From the NCBI RefSeq assembly GCF_030644365.1, contig NZ_CP130058.1, forward strand, positions 2,418,001-2,482,000: 64,000 nt of DNA. Reading direction: 5' to 3'. Positions 43,731-52,926 of the stretch are shown here, piece after piece. The notes beneath the pieces were generated by a model that did not search any database, was not told where the DNA came from, and saw nothing but the letters and a program-made list of their open reading frames with translations. Within the stretch, counting starts at the first letter, position 1; every line of letters begins with the position of its first letter. Source of the stretch: Schaalia sp. HMT-172 (GTDB lineage: Bacteria > Actinomycetota > Actinomycetes > Actinomycetales > Actinomycetaceae). The translations under genes were made by a program, and so were the position numbers.

Positions 43731-43777
43731 GCCCCGGCCTCGTCGTGACGCGCCGTTCGTTTCGACGAGGCCGGGGT
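43731..43777 (+). terminator. Inverted pair of GACGAGGCCGGGGC words
   Basis: GCCCCGGCCTCGTC (43731-43744) and GACGAGGCCGGGGT (43764-43777) form a 14-bp stem, 24 bp after the stop at 43707. One copy is exact and the other differs in the last base. Confidence 0.65.
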
Positions 43778-44673
43778 CGCTTCATGCGCTCATGCTTGAT
43801 GCCTCCGTCACACTCCTGGTAGCGTCGGATCATGACCATTGAGCCCTCCTGCACTCTTCGGTTGTAGCATTCCGACGCCCCAGCAGGGTGGTGACCGCGG
43901 CTCGCCCTTCCTCATTTTTGGCAAGAAGACCCCACGACAGTTCTCCCCGGGGCGTGGACCTGGTGGCGCGAGACTTGTGGAAGCTCACTACGATCACCAT
44001 TGTCGTTAACGCCGTCTTGGCGGTGGGCGCCTACTGGGTTTTCTCGTTCATTCGCATCGGCCCACTACAGCTGCTCTTCATCTGGTTCCCCCTGTATCTG
44101 TGCGCGGCACTTCCCCACCTCATCGAAAAGAGTGTGCGCCCATTCTGGTCATCGCGCCCCTATTTCGAGGACGGCTCCATCGTTATTCCGGGCAACCACC
44201 AGTCCATCGCGCTCGGGCGTGTTTAATTGTCTGTGTATCCGTCTTTTGTTTGAAAGGATTGATGCATGATGAATGATGATGATGTTGTTGTGGCTCGCGC
44301 TAGTGGGCGTGAGACGGTGGAGGAGCTTCGTCGCTCGGGGGCGTTGGATGCGTTGTTTGAGCGTCTTGATGCTGGCGAGGTCGAGATGACGGGTAGCGAG
44401 GGCTTGTTGCCGGCGTTGCTTAAGGAGGCGTTGGAGCGCGGGTTGGCCGCGGAGCTGACCGAGCACTTGGGGTATGAGAAGGGCCAGGCCAGTGGGCAGG
44501 CGCGCTCGAACACGAGGAACGGCACGACGAAGAAGACCGTGATGTCGGAGGTGGGAGCCTTCGAGATCGAGGTTCCCCGGGACCGGGCGGGCTCGTTCAC
44601 CCTGGGGTTAGGCTTGTGTTGTTGACACTTCGTTAAGCGGGTGTGTGTGCCTGCGGAGAGTGAGGTGCCTGTT

Positions 44674-44985
44674 ATGGGAACTCGTCGTCGTTTTACGCCG
44701 GAGTATCGTCGTGATGTTGCGTCTTTGGTGTTGGATACGGGGTCTTCGATCGCGTCTGTGGCCCGGGATTTAGGGCTGGGTGAATCGGTGGTGGGCCGGT
44801 GGGTCAAACTCGAGCGCGAGCGGCGCCAGGCCGTGCGTGAGGGTCGTCCTGATCCGCGTGAGATGGAAGCTGAGATCACTGCTTTGCGTCGGAGGGTGCG
44901 CGAGCTGGAGAAGGAGAATGAGTTTTTGGGAAAAGCCAGCGCCTTCTTCGCGTCTCGGCACCAAAACACCAGCGCTTTGAACTGA
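44674..44985 (+). CDS. IS3-family OrfA of the nested element
   Basis: 103 residues; HTH (RRFTPEYRRDVASLVLDTGSSIASVARDLGLGESVVGRWVKLER) and a C-terminal heptad helix (EAEITALRRRVRELEKENEFLGKA). The stop overlaps the OrfB start (TGATG), so OrfB can be made by re-initiation or by frameshifting. Confidence 0.9.
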   Translation: MGTRRRFTPEYRRDVASLVLDTGSSIASVARDLGLGESVVGRWVKLERERRQAVREGRPDPREMEAEITALRRRVRELEKENEFLGKASAFFASRHQNTSALN

Positions 44986-45851
44986 TGGACGCGCAGAAGG
45001 CTTCCTACTCGATCGCTTTGATGGCTAAGGTTTTAGGGGTCACGCGCGCGGGCTATTACGCGTGGAAAAACCGTGCACCCCAGCGGGGCAAGCGCGCATC
45101 GGCGCGTCGGCGTTTGGATGAGGCGGTGGCCTGGGAACACGAGGTGTCGGGCGGCACGTATGGGGCTCCTCGCATCCGCCATGCTCTGGCGCGCGCGGGC
45201 GTGGATGTGGGGGTGCGTGCGGTCGCCGCGTCGATGCGCCGCCAGGGCCTGACAGGCCTGAACACGCACCCACGCCCAGCCCGGCGCGGCGGACGGGGAC
45301 CTGTGGCCCATGAGGACCACTGCGCCCGCCAGTGGGACCAAGGCGCTCTTGATCGCGTATGGATCACGGACTTTACCTACCTGCGCTGCGCCCAAGGCTG
45401 GGTCTACCTGTGCGCCGTGCGCGATGCGCACTCGCGTAGAGTGCTCGGATACGCCATGGGCGAGCAGCAAAGCACCGACCTGGTCATCACCGCGCTCGAC
45501 ATGGCCGCCACCACCCGTGGCGGCTTCCCCACAGGGGTCGTGCTCCACGCTGATCGGGGAACACAGTTCACCTCCCAGAAGCTGGCCGCCTACATGCGCG
45601 CCGTGAAAGGAAGAGTGTCGATGGGGCGGGCCGGAGTGTGCTGGGATAACGCCATGGCCGAATCCTTTTGGGCCACCCTCAAAACCGAGTACTACTACCG
45701 GCGTACCTTCACCACCCGCGACCAGGTCTACACCGGGGTCGCCACCTGGATCGAAGACTTCTACAACCGCCGCCGCATCCACACCAGCCTCGGCGGCAAA
45801 TCCCCCATCGAATACGAACTACACCAAGCGGCCTGGACAACAGCCGCATAA
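44985..45851 (+). CDS. IS3-family OrfB transposase of the nested element
   Basis: 288 residues with HTH_21 and integrase core: Asp in WITDFTYLRC, Asp in LHADRGTQFTS and Glu in DNAMAESFWATLKTEY, the DDE triad. Full length. Confidence 0.93.
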   Translation: MDAQKASYSIALMAKVLGVTRAGYYAWKNRAPQRGKRASARRRLDEAVAWEHEVSGGTYGAPRIRHALARAGVDVGVRAVAASMRRQGLTGLNTHPRPARRGGRGPVAHEDHCARQWDQGALDRVWITDFTYLRCAQGWVYLCAVRDAHSRRVLGYAMGEQQSTDLVITALDMAATTRGGFPTGVVLHADRGTQFTSQKLAAYMRAVKGRVSMGRAGVCWDNAMAESFWATLKTEYYYRRTFTTRDQVYTGVATWIEDFYNRRRIHTSLGGKSPIEYELHQAAWTTAA

Positions 45852-47430
45852 ACAAACCGTCAACAACTTGCGCACAACCCCACCCCGCGCCTGGTGCGTA
45901 AAGGACAGCGGCGCCTTGATGGTTTGGATTCGATGATTATCAGCTTGTATGCCGGGGGGATGACGGTACGCGATATCCGCCATCACCTGGCCTCCACCCT
46001 GGGCGTGGAGGTGGGCGCTGGGACGATTTCTACGATCACTGACGCGGTGTGCGAGGCCGTCTTGGAGTGGCAGCACCGCCCCTTAGAAGCGTTCTACCCG
46101 GTGATCTACCTGGATGCGATCCGCATCAAAGTCCGATGCGATCACAGGGTGGAGAACCGGGCCGCTCACCTGGCGGTCGGAGTGGACATGGAGGGGGTCA
46201 AGCACGTGCTGGGCATCTGGGTCCAAGCCGATGAAGGCGCCTCCTTTTGGGCCCACGTGTGCGCCGAGCTGGCCAACCGAGGCCTACGCGATGTCCTGAT
46301 CGTGTGCTGCGACGGACTTACTGGCCTGCCTGAAGCCATCGAAGCGACCTGGCCCCAGTCCATGGTCCAAACCTGCGTCGTTCACTTAATCCGCGCCTCC
46401 ATGCGTTTCGTGTCCTACAAGGACCGCAAGAGCGTCGCCGCGGCTCTCAAGGCCGTGTACAGCGCGCCCAACGAGGAAACCGCCCGAGGGGCGCTGGAGG
46501 ACTTCGCGGCCAGCGACCTGGGAGCGCGCTACCCCCAAACGGTTGCCACCTGGCAGCGCGCCTGGCAGCGCTTCACGCCGTTCTTGGCGTTCCCGCCCAT
46601 GCTGCGCCGCGTCGTGTACACCACCAACGCTATCGAGTCCTTGAACTACCAGCTACGCAAAATCACCAAGAACCGCGGGCATTTCCCCAGCGAAGAAGCC
46701 GCCGTCAAACTCTTGTGGCTCGCCATCTGCAACATCGAAGACAAAAGAGCCGCCCAGCGCCTCACAGACGCTGGCAAACCCCCCAACAAACGAACAGGAC
46801 ACACCCGCCTCATCGAAGGACACACCACCACCAACTGGAAACAAGCCCTCGCCCAACTCACCACCGCCTACCCCGACCGAATCACCCCCTACCTCTAACC
46901 CCCATACACAGAAAAATTGACAGGCTCTCGCGCTCATCACGACCGGACTTCTGCTCTACGCCTTCGCGGGCGGCACGATGGACGCGGGTTTCACGACCGG
47001 ACAGCCCTTCCATGCCGCGATATATGTGTTCGCCGCTGCGTCCATGGCCTTCCTCGAGTGCAGCCGCAATCCCGGCAAGGACCTCGTCATCGCCCTGACT
47101 GACAAGCAAAAGACAACTCTGACTCCTGAGGGAATCTCCTTCCACTTCCCGGAGCTACTGTCCGTCGAGGAAGACCCGAACGACCGTGACGTCACCATCC
47201 TGTGGACGGATAACGTCACCATCCACACCGTCAGCAGTCCAACAATGATTCTTCACGCAGACCCTGACATATACGACGGACCATGGGGCATCTCGTCCGA
47301 GCGCATCGGCATCCCCTACACCGGCCTCGACGCCCTTATGCGGCACTTCAACGAGCACCCCGAGGACCGCCCACTCCTGGCCACACCGGAAGGCGTCGAG
47401 CTCGTCAACGACATCCTCGCCGCAGCCTGA

Positions 47431-47789
47431 GCAACACCAGACCTTCAGCCCGGTCCTCACGATCCGTGAATCCACGGCGAGGCCGAGGGAGTGGAGGTTC
47501 CCGGCGAGGGCGCGGCACACCCGCATGGTTCCCCACAAATGTCGCACGTAATTCCCCGCCACGTTATTCAAACTATGAAATCAGACCGTTGCAATTCCAA
47601 CGTTTTCAGGGCATATCGAAAACTGACCGAGGGAAATTACGTGCGACATTTTAGGGGCGTGCGCGTTTTGCCCGCCACGAGGCCGGGGCTGGCCAGGCGG
47701 ATGCACGCATAGTCGTGGCCCGGGAACCCCCGGCCACAACACCCCCGTCACACCGGTGGGGGCTCCCCAACGGGAACCGCACCCCCTCA
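47431..47789. other. Intergenic region with element E between gene debris
   Basis: After the stop of the split gene come 85 bp that recur almost unchanged at 50855-50940 (ACCTTCAGCCCGGTCCTCACGATCC), then element E. The end of the decayed metK remnant follows. No gene is supported. Confidence 0.6.
47543..47645 (+). repeat. Dispersed 102-104-nt element, copy E (ACGT variant)
   Basis: Arms CGCACGTAATTCCCC and GGGAAATTACGTGCG; internal GCAATTCCAACGTTTT is as in D and F. Both arms carry the paired change relative to D and F although the interior is nearly identical, so the arms changed together. Confidence 0.88.
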
Positions 47790-48701
47790 CTCACGCGAGC
47801 GGCCAGCCCGGCGTCAACGATCGTACGAGCGATCAGGCGAGCCATGTAGGCCGCTGACCGGTCGACCTTGGATGGGTCCTTGCCGGAGAACGCGCCCCCA
47901 CCATGAGACCCGAGCCCGCCGTAGGTGTCGACCATGAGCTTCCGGCCCGTCAGCCCGGTATCGGCTCGCGGCCCGCCCTCAACGAACCGACCCGACGGAT
48001 TCACAAGAATTTCGGTGTGCTCGTCTATGGGTAGGTAGGTCTGGCAGGCCGGGCCACAATCAGCGAGCGCACCTCACGCTCCAACACGGCCAGATCCTTG
48101 CCCGCCTCATGCTGCACCGAGACCCGACGGTCTCGGCGGTGGCGGGGGTACCGGTGTCGTCATAACGCACACTCACCTGGGCCTTGCCGTCCGGGTTGAT
48201 CCCGCAGATCGTCCCCTCGACCTGGGCAGTATCGAGACGCTCGCAGGTGCGATGTGCCAGGACGAGCGGGAGCGGGAGGCGTTCAGGGGTCTCGGCGGTG
48301 GCGTAACCGTAGACCGTGCCCTGATCGCCAGCCCCCTGCAACGCGAACGCCGAACTATCACCACCGCGTGCCTCCAGCGAGGTGGTGACCCCGGCGTTGA
48401 TGTCGCTCGATTGGCGGCGCGTCCACACGTAGATCAGGATCCCGAGCGGACTGTATCCGGCACGCGCGAGGGCGGTGCGCACAGACTCCCGGATACGCGG
48501 GCGGTGGTTGGTGGTGATTTCGCCGGTGACGATGATCCGCCGACCGGCTGCCATCACCTCCACCGCCACCCGTGCGTCCTTGTTGTCGTAGAGGATGTCG
48601 TCGAGGAACTGGTCGACGATCTGATCGGCCAACTTGTCCGGATGACCAGCACACACAGACTCGGCAGTACAAATCGAACACATAAGCACACACGCTTCCA
48701 C
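47790..48701 (-). pseudogene. metK: Decayed S-adenosylmethionine synthetase (metK) of phage type
   Basis: The N-terminal part is clear: ESVCAGHPDKLADQIVDQFLDDIL, GEITTNHRPRI, QSSDINAGV, ALQGAGDQGTVYGYA. A frameshift near 48115 breaks the frame after TGTPATAETV; the continuation [25 protein letters not shown] is in another frame; a second break near 48010-48030 leads to [35 protein letters not shown]. The sequence then degenerates after [20 protein letters not shown], losing roughly the last 80-100 residues. Position beside a terminase gene suggests a phage-borne metK rather than the housekeeping copy. Confidence 0.85.
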
Positions 48702-48767
48702 GAATCGGAGGGGAACAAGAAAGCGTCCACCCCACTAGAGAGTGGACGCGAAGATCATGAGGGGCGG

Positions 48768-49340
48768 TTAGGAGCGGGCGTTGAGCAGCTGCTCCATCAC
48801 CTCTTCGCCGGGCGTGGTGCCCGCGTAGTCGGTGGTGCAGGTGGCGCGCACGATCTCGTAAATCTCGTACCAATACACATTCGCCTGCTTTCCGAAACTC
48901 TGGGACATGGCGACAAACGGTCTGGCGATGGCAGCACCGGTGGTGGGGTGTTTGCCGAGCAGGACGAACTTGGAGATCGCCTGCTCGCACTGCACATACC
49001 GGGCAAACGCCTGCGCATACGCCTCAATCAGGCGAGGCGCCACGAAATGGGAACAGCCACGTTGATCGAGCCACTGCCACGTCTCCCGATAGACGAGGTC
49101 AGCGCCAAGCGGTTTGCCGTCACTCTGAATCTCCGACAGATAGTCCGATGGTTCGGGCATCGTCTCCCCGGCACGCACCGCACCGTCGCCAATGTCATTA
49201 CCTGCGACGTCGAAGGGTTCGTTGAGCGGGTCTTCCAGGCGTGTGGCGGGGCGTCCGGCGGCGAGTTTCTCGCCCAGCGGGCCGGGCTTCGCGCCTGCAC
49301 GCACGCGGCGTCCGCCCCTGTTGGCGCCATCTTTGACCAT
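48768..49340 (-). CDS. P27-type phage terminase small subunit
   Basis: 190 residues from an ATG. GGRRVRAGAKPGPLGEKLAAGRPATRLEDPLNEP is the basic N-terminus of P27-family small terminases, followed by helical sequence (TWQWLDQRGCSHFVAPRLIEAYAQAFARYVQCEQAIS) typical of the DNA-recognition part. No large terminase or portal gene is adjacent, so this is a prophage leftover. It is 66 bp upstream of the metK remnant on the same strand. Confidence 0.75.
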   Translation of the reverse strand: MVKDGANRGGRRVRAGAKPGPLGEKLAAGRPATRLEDPLNEPFDVAGNDIGDGAVRAGETMPEPSDYLSEIQSDGKPLGADLVYRETWQWLDQRGCSHFVAPRLIEAYAQAFARYVQCEQAISKFVLLGKHPTTGAAIARPFVAMSQSFGKQANVYWYEIYEIVRATCTTDYAGTTPGEEVMEQLLNARS

Positions 49341-49401
49341 GGGTCGCCTCCCCGCCGTAGAATCGTCATGATATCGGTACTGAAGTCCATGGGAGGTGTG
49401 A

Positions 49402-50193
49402 GTGGTTGAGTCTTTAAAACTATTCGTTCGGACCTACGTGTATTGGGTAGGGCTCATCCTCGGCTTCGCGATAGTGCCCGGTTCTCTGCTCTTCACTGCT
49501 GAAGTCGCCCCGGTGAACACTCCATTGTTGCTTGCACCTTTCGCCGGGCTGCTGCTTTTTGTCATTGATCGGCCATCAACATGGGAGCCACCGCTCTGGC
49601 GAGCATTACTGATCCGAGTATTGGGTGCAGGATTTGCAGCCACCATGCTCATCGCGTTTGATGCAGTTGCTTCCACCCACTATGGATCTCAACACTGGAG
49701 TGAGACGCTCCTATCTTTCGGTCTCGGTTGGATTGTCTTCACGCTAGTAGCAGGACACATGCTCATGAGCAGCTCCGCCCGATTTGGCACACCTGCTCAC
49801 ACGATCAGGGACGCGATCCGTACCTACACGACATGGATAGGAATCTGCTTCGGGATTTTCTATATCCCCGCCGCGGGACTCTCCGCAGCTGGCACTCTTT
49901 TGATGGTTCTTCCGCTTTATGGAACCTTCCTCGCCGGCCTGGTTCTTTTGATAGTTGACCCGCCACGACGATGGCCGCAACCGCGACTGAAGGCACTGTG
50001 GATACGACTCTTGTCAAGCGGGGCAGCAGCATTACTACTTGCTGTCACGAACTCGTTCTATTACAGTACTCGCACACACGAGATTCTCGTCATGGACTGG
50101 CAGGAAAACCTGGTCTTCTTCATGGGTGCTTGGGCACTTTATTCCGCAGTGGCTGGGGCCAGGTATCTTGGCTCTTCGCATTTGAGGATGTAG
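49402..50193 (+). pseudogene. Membrane protein gene running into an ISL3 end
   Basis: Reads as 263 residues from a GTG with GGGAGG upstream. Eight predicted membrane segments fall into two similar halves (FVRTYVYWVGLILGFAIVPGSLL...LFVIDRPSTWEPPLWRALLIRVLGAGFAATM against IRTYTTWIGICFGIFYIPAAG...LLIVDPPRRWPQPRLKALWIRLLSSGAAALL), an internal duplication. The final seven codons come from the ISL3 inverted repeat, so the natural C-terminus is missing. Codon use and GC are lower than in core genes. The family is not recognised. Confidence 0.7.
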
Positions 50194-50812
50194 GGGTGTT
50201 GGGCGGGGTTCGGCGTGTCGTGGTTGTGTAGGGGTCGAGGTCTTCCGATGATGGAGATTCCTACACCGTCCATCCGAAAGACCTCAACATGCCTAATACT
50301 ATCTTTGATCGTCCCGATCTGAGCGCGTTCACGCGTCTGGATGGCTTGGGGTTGGAGGTGACGGGTCAGCGCATTTGGCCAGACCGTGCAGTGTTGGCGT
50401 GCCGCATTGTTGGTGAGGATCGGTGGTGTCGACGCTGCGGGTGCCAGGGCGTGGCTCGTGACACGGTGGTCAGGCGCTTGGCGCATGAACCTTACGGGTG
50501 GCGTCCCACGGTTTTGCACGTGAGCGTGCGCCGCTACCGGTGCCCAGAGTGTGCTCACGTGTGGCGCCAAGACATGAGCCAAGCGGCCGATCCGCGCGCC
50601 AAGCTCTCGCGTGCAGCGGTGCGCTGAGCACTGACAGGCGTGGTCGTTCATCATGTGACGGTGGCGCGCGTCGCCCAGGCCCTGGGCGTGTCCTGGAAGA
50701 GCTGCTAACACTGCTGTCCTGGCCGAAGGGGCGCGCCTGCTGATCAATGATCCAGCACGGTTCGACGGCGTGCGCGTCATTGGCGTGGATGAACACGTGT
50801 GGCGCCACACCA
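50171..50812 (+). mobile_element. ISL3-family element remnant
   Basis: The left end GGCTCTTCGCATTTGAGG matches the GGCTCTTC-type terminus of ISL3 elements. The transposase N-terminus (50289-50627) has the family's zinc-finger region CRIVGEDRWCRRCGC...RYRCPECAHVWRQ, then stops; further coding debris (VVVHHVTVARVAQALGVSWKS, RVIGVDEHVWRHT) lies in other frames up to 50812, where unrelated sequence begins. The right end is lost. Confidence 0.82.
50289..50627 (+). pseudogene. ISL3 transposase N-terminal fragment
   Basis: 112 residues with four zinc-binding cysteines in the order C-R-I...C-R-R-C-G-C...C-P-E-C. A premature stop at 50625, later frameshifts and the missing DDE core show it is dead. 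Confidence 0.82.
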
Positions 50813-50940
50813 CAGGGCATCGACCTCGTCAACGAGATCCTCGCCGCAGCCTGAGCGACTCCAGACCTTCAGCCCGGTCCTCACGATCCGCGAATCCACG
50901 GCGAGGCTGCGGGAGTAGGGGCGCGAGCCCGGGGAGCGCC
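50813..50940 (+). repeat. Duplicated 3' tail of the split membrane-protein gene
   Basis: Reads GIDLVNEILAAA-stop followed by 85 bp closely matching the region after 47430 (GVELVNDILAAA-stop). Only the last dozen codons of a paralogue remain, fused to the broken ISL3 end. Confidence 0.8.
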
Positions 50941-51001
50941 CGACGAACCCTGGGAGCACCCGGCGAATGCGCGGCACACCCGCATGGTTCCCCACAAATG
51001 T

Positions 51002-51104
51002 CGCATGCAATTCCCCAACACATTATTCAAACCTTGAAATCTGACCGTTGCAATTCCAACGTTTTCAGGGCATATCGAAAACTGACCAAGGGGAATTGCA
51101 TGCG
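51002..51104 (+). repeat. Dispersed 102-104-nt element, copy F
   Basis: Arms CGCATGCAATTCCCC and GGGGAATTGCATGCG, perfect over 15 bases; internal GCAATTCCAACGTTTT. It follows the duplicated gene tail at the same distance as copy E does, so copies E and F were duplicated together with their flanks. Confidence 0.9.
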
Positions 51105-51267
51105 ACTTTTCTGGGAGGAGCAGCTTCTTTCTGCCGCCGAGGCCGGGACTCCCTCGGCGGATACGCGCGTAGTTGTGGCCCGGGAACCCCTGGCCACAGC
51201 CCCTTCACACGGGAGCTCCCGGTTCGCGTTCCCAACGTAGGCGGGTTGCGGCCTCCACGGCCCATTC

Positions 51268-51305
51268 ACACAGGTGGGGCTCCCGTGTGGGAGCCCCACC
51301 TGTGT
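51268..51305 (-). terminator. 17-bp perfect hairpin after sugar operon
   Basis: ACACAGGTGGGGCTCCC pairs with its exact complement around a GTGT loop, 16 bp beyond the stop of the isomerase gene. Very stable; no U-tract on the minus strand. Confidence 0.75.
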
Positions 51306-51320
51306 CACATCAACGCAACC

Positions 51321-51884
51321 TCAGTACGCCAACCCCTTCGGCTGCTCCGCGAGCACTGCGAAGCCCGGGTCGACGACCTCGAAGCCATTGGCTTTGTATG
51401 CCTCGTAGTCGAAGTTGTCGCATTCGTCGTACCCGATGCGGTGGTACTCGTAGAAGCCCTCCCAGTCCTCGTACCCTGACCCGAGCGACGACTCGAGGAA
51501 GGCGTCGGCCATGGCCATCGCGGTGCGCGGGGCGACGTAGAAGGCGCCCATGGCGAGCAGGTTTGCGTTGTTGGCGGCGGCGCAGCGCCGCGCGGCGGGC
51601 ACGGATTCACACACGGCGGCGTGGACGCGCGGGCACTTGGAGGCGGCGATGTGGATGCCCATGCCGGTGCCGCAGAAGGCGAGGGCACGCTCGAAGGTGC
51701 CTTCGGCGATTTGGGCGCCGAGCGCGAAGCCGACGCGGTGGTACATGGGCGCGGTGTCGGCGTCGGGCGTCAGGTCGGTGATGGTCCAGCCGCGTTCTTC
51801 GAGGTGGGCTTTGACGGCTTCCTTGAGGGGGAATCCGGCGAAGTCGGCGCCGACGACGACGTGCTTGTCTTTAACTGTCAGCAT
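51321..51884 (-). CDS. RpiB/LacAB-family sugar-phosphate isomerase
   Basis: 187 residues. VVVGADFAGFPLKEAVKAHLEERGW, FCGTGMGIHIAASKCPRVHAAVCES and ANNANLLAMGAF are the RpiB/LacA/LacB signatures, including the active-site Cys in the CGTG loop. It interconverts aldose and ketose phosphates in the cytoplasm. It is longer than typical RpiB (about 150) by a C-terminal extension. Last gene of the ABC operon (14-bp overlap with the permease), so it likely acts on the imported sugar or polyol after phosphorylation; no kinase is in the operon. Confidence 0.88.
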   Translation of the reverse strand: MLTVKDKHVVVGADFAGFPLKEAVKAHLEERGWTITDLTPDADTAPMYHRVGFALGAQIAEGTFERALAFCGTGMGIHIAASKCPRVHAAVCESVPAARRCAAANNANLLAMGAFYVAPRTAMAMADAFLESSLGSGYEDWEGFYEYHRIGYDECDNFDYEAYKANGFEVVDPGFAVLAEQPKGLAY

Positions 51885-52917
51885 GGGAACGTCCTTTCAG
51901 GAGTTTGCGCAGTTTGGGGAAGGAGAAGAGGCCCTCGTTCATGCAGATGACGAGCAGCAGGACGCCGCCCCAGATGAGGGGCCTGTAGAAGTTGGAGATG
52001 TTGGGGAACATGTTCAGGCCCGAGGAGAGGACCTGGAGCATGAGGATGGACAGGAGGACGCCGCCCAGGCGCCCGGATCCGCCGTTGGGGTTGACGCCGC
52101 CGAGGACGACGATGAGGACGGTGAGCAGCGTGTAGGAGGCGCCGTAGTCGGCTTTCGCGGAGTTGTAGTTCGCGAGCATGACGATGCCGGCCATGGCGGC
52201 CATGACGCCGGAGAGGACGTAGGTGCGAATCAGGAGGCTGGTGACTTTCAGTCCCGAGAAGCGCGCCGCGGTGTCGTTGGTGCCGAGCATGAGGATCGTC
52301 GTGCCGAATCCCGTGAAGGCGACGATGGCGCCGGCGACGGCCGCGCACACTAGGAAGACGACGAGGGGGACGGGGACGAGGCCGGCCACCTTCGCCGTGA
52401 AGATCATCCCGAACGCTGCGGGGACTCCGGAGACGGGTTTGCCTTCGGTGAGGATGAGGGCGACGCCGCCGAAGAGTTCGAGGGTGCCCAGGGTGGCGAG
52501 GATGGGCGGGATCTTCAGGACCGCGACGAGGATGCCGTTGATGAGTCCGCACACGACCCCGACCACCAGGGCGACGCCCAGCGCGATGAGGACGGCCATG
52601 GCCAAGGACGAGGGGGTGACGGCCTCGGCGAGGGTGGCGCGCAGCGTGAGGGCGGCGCAGATCGAGGTGACGTTCGCGATGGCGACGACGGACAGGTCGA
52701 TGCCGGCGGTGAACATGGTGAACATGACGCCCAGGCTCATGAGGCCGAATTCAGGGAATTGCACGGCCATTGACTGCCAGGTGCGCACGGCGAAGAAGGG
52801 GCCGGGGCGCGCGGCGGCGAAGAAGATGAGCAGGAGGACGAAGACGATGACGAGGCGCGTCATGTAGCTGTCTTTTTTGAGGAAAGCGAGGCGCGGGGAT
52901 GCGAGAAGCGTTGACAT
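51871..52917 (-). CDS. Sugar ABC transporter permease (RbsC-like) 2
   Basis: 348 residues with about nine membrane helices. MSLGVMFTMFTAGIDLSVVAIANVTSICAALTL and FGTTILMLGTNDTAARFSGLKV, MAAMAGIVMLANYNSAKADYGASYTLLTVLIVVLGGVNPNGGSGRLGGVLLSILML match the BPD_transp_2 (RbsC/AraH) family. It pairs with the permease encoded 9 bp upstream to form the channel. Confidence 0.9.
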   Translation of the reverse strand: MSTLLASPRLAFLKKDSYMTRLVIVFVLLLIFFAAARPGPFFAVRTWQSMAVQFPEFGLMSLGVMFTMFTAGIDLSVVAIANVTSICAALTLRATLAEAVTPSSLAMAVLIALGVALVVGVVCGLINGILVAVLKIPPILATLGTLELFGGVALILTEGKPVSGVPAAFGMIFTAKVAGLVPVPLVVFLVCAAVAGAIVAFTGFGTTILMLGTNDTAARFSGLKVTSLLIRTYVLSGVMAAMAGIVMLANYNSAKADYGASYTLLTVLIVVLGGVNPNGGSGRLGGVLLSILMLQVLSSGLNMFPNISNFYRPLIWGGVLLLVICMNEGLFSFPKLRKLLKGRSHADS

Positions 52918-52926
52918 GTGGTCCTC

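Larger units (their letters stand above)
44603..45882 (+). mobile_element. IS3-family element nested in the IS256 transposase
   Basis: 1280 bp with ends TGGGGTT...GTTGTTGAC and its rough complement GTCAACAAC...AACCCCA, flanked by a 3-bp duplication CCC (44600-44602 and 45883-45885). OrfA and OrfB are intact, so it could still move. Confidence 0.92.
44266..46898 (+). pseudogene. IS256-family transposase, split
   Basis: N-terminal part 44266-44602 (MMNDDDVVVARASGRETVEELRRSG...LTEHLGYEKG) and C-terminal part 45886-46898 rejoin exactly as PRDRAGSFT-PRLVRKGQRRLDGLDSMI once the inner element and one CCC are removed. The mutator-type core is complete: YLDAIRIKVR (Asp), IVCCDGLTGLPEAIEATWP (Asp) and a late Glu in TTNAIESLNYQLRK. 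The decay is therefore only the insertion. Confidence 0.92.
44215..46927 (+). mobile_element. IS256-family element, interrupted by an IS3-family element
   Basis: Ends are imperfect inverted repeats (GGGCGTGTTTAATTGTCTGTG on the left; the right end in reverse reads GAGCCTGTCAATTTTTCTGTG) flanked by an exact 8-bp duplication TCGCGCTC (44207-44214 and 46928-46935). Without the inner element it is about 1.43 kb, typical for IS256. Confidence 0.92.
43888..47430 (+). pseudogene. Membrane protein gene split by nested insertion sequences
   Basis: Left part 43888-44214 and right part 46936-47430 join in frame if the IS and one copy of the 8-bp duplication TCGCGCTC are removed, giving ...NHQSIALITTGLLLYAFAGG... 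in a protein of about 273 residues. It has a pair of N-terminal membrane helices (ITIVVNAVLAVGAYWVFSF, IGPLQLLFIWFPLYLC), two more after the junction, and a soluble tail ending EGVELVNDILAAA. I do not recognise the family. A truncated tail of a paralogue lies at 50813. As it stands the gene is disrupted. Confidence 0.85.

Noticed and set aside
43888-44226. Independent 112-residue membrane protein
   Set aside because: It ends inside the IS256 inverted repeat and rejoins in frame with sequence after the IS.
47651-48004. Separate short gene downstream of metK
   Set aside because: Its sequence ([29 protein letters not shown]) is the C-terminal half of the same broken metK.
12799-51104. Interpretation of the 102-104-nt elements as ordinary transcription terminators
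   Set aside because: The arms are about 75 nt apart with a conserved interior, far outside terminator hairpin geometry, and no U-tract follows the right arm.
51229-51305. Interpretation of the 17-bp hairpin as an IS end
   Set aside because: It is a single perfect palindrome with a four-base loop next to a stop codon; no transposase or matching end is nearby.
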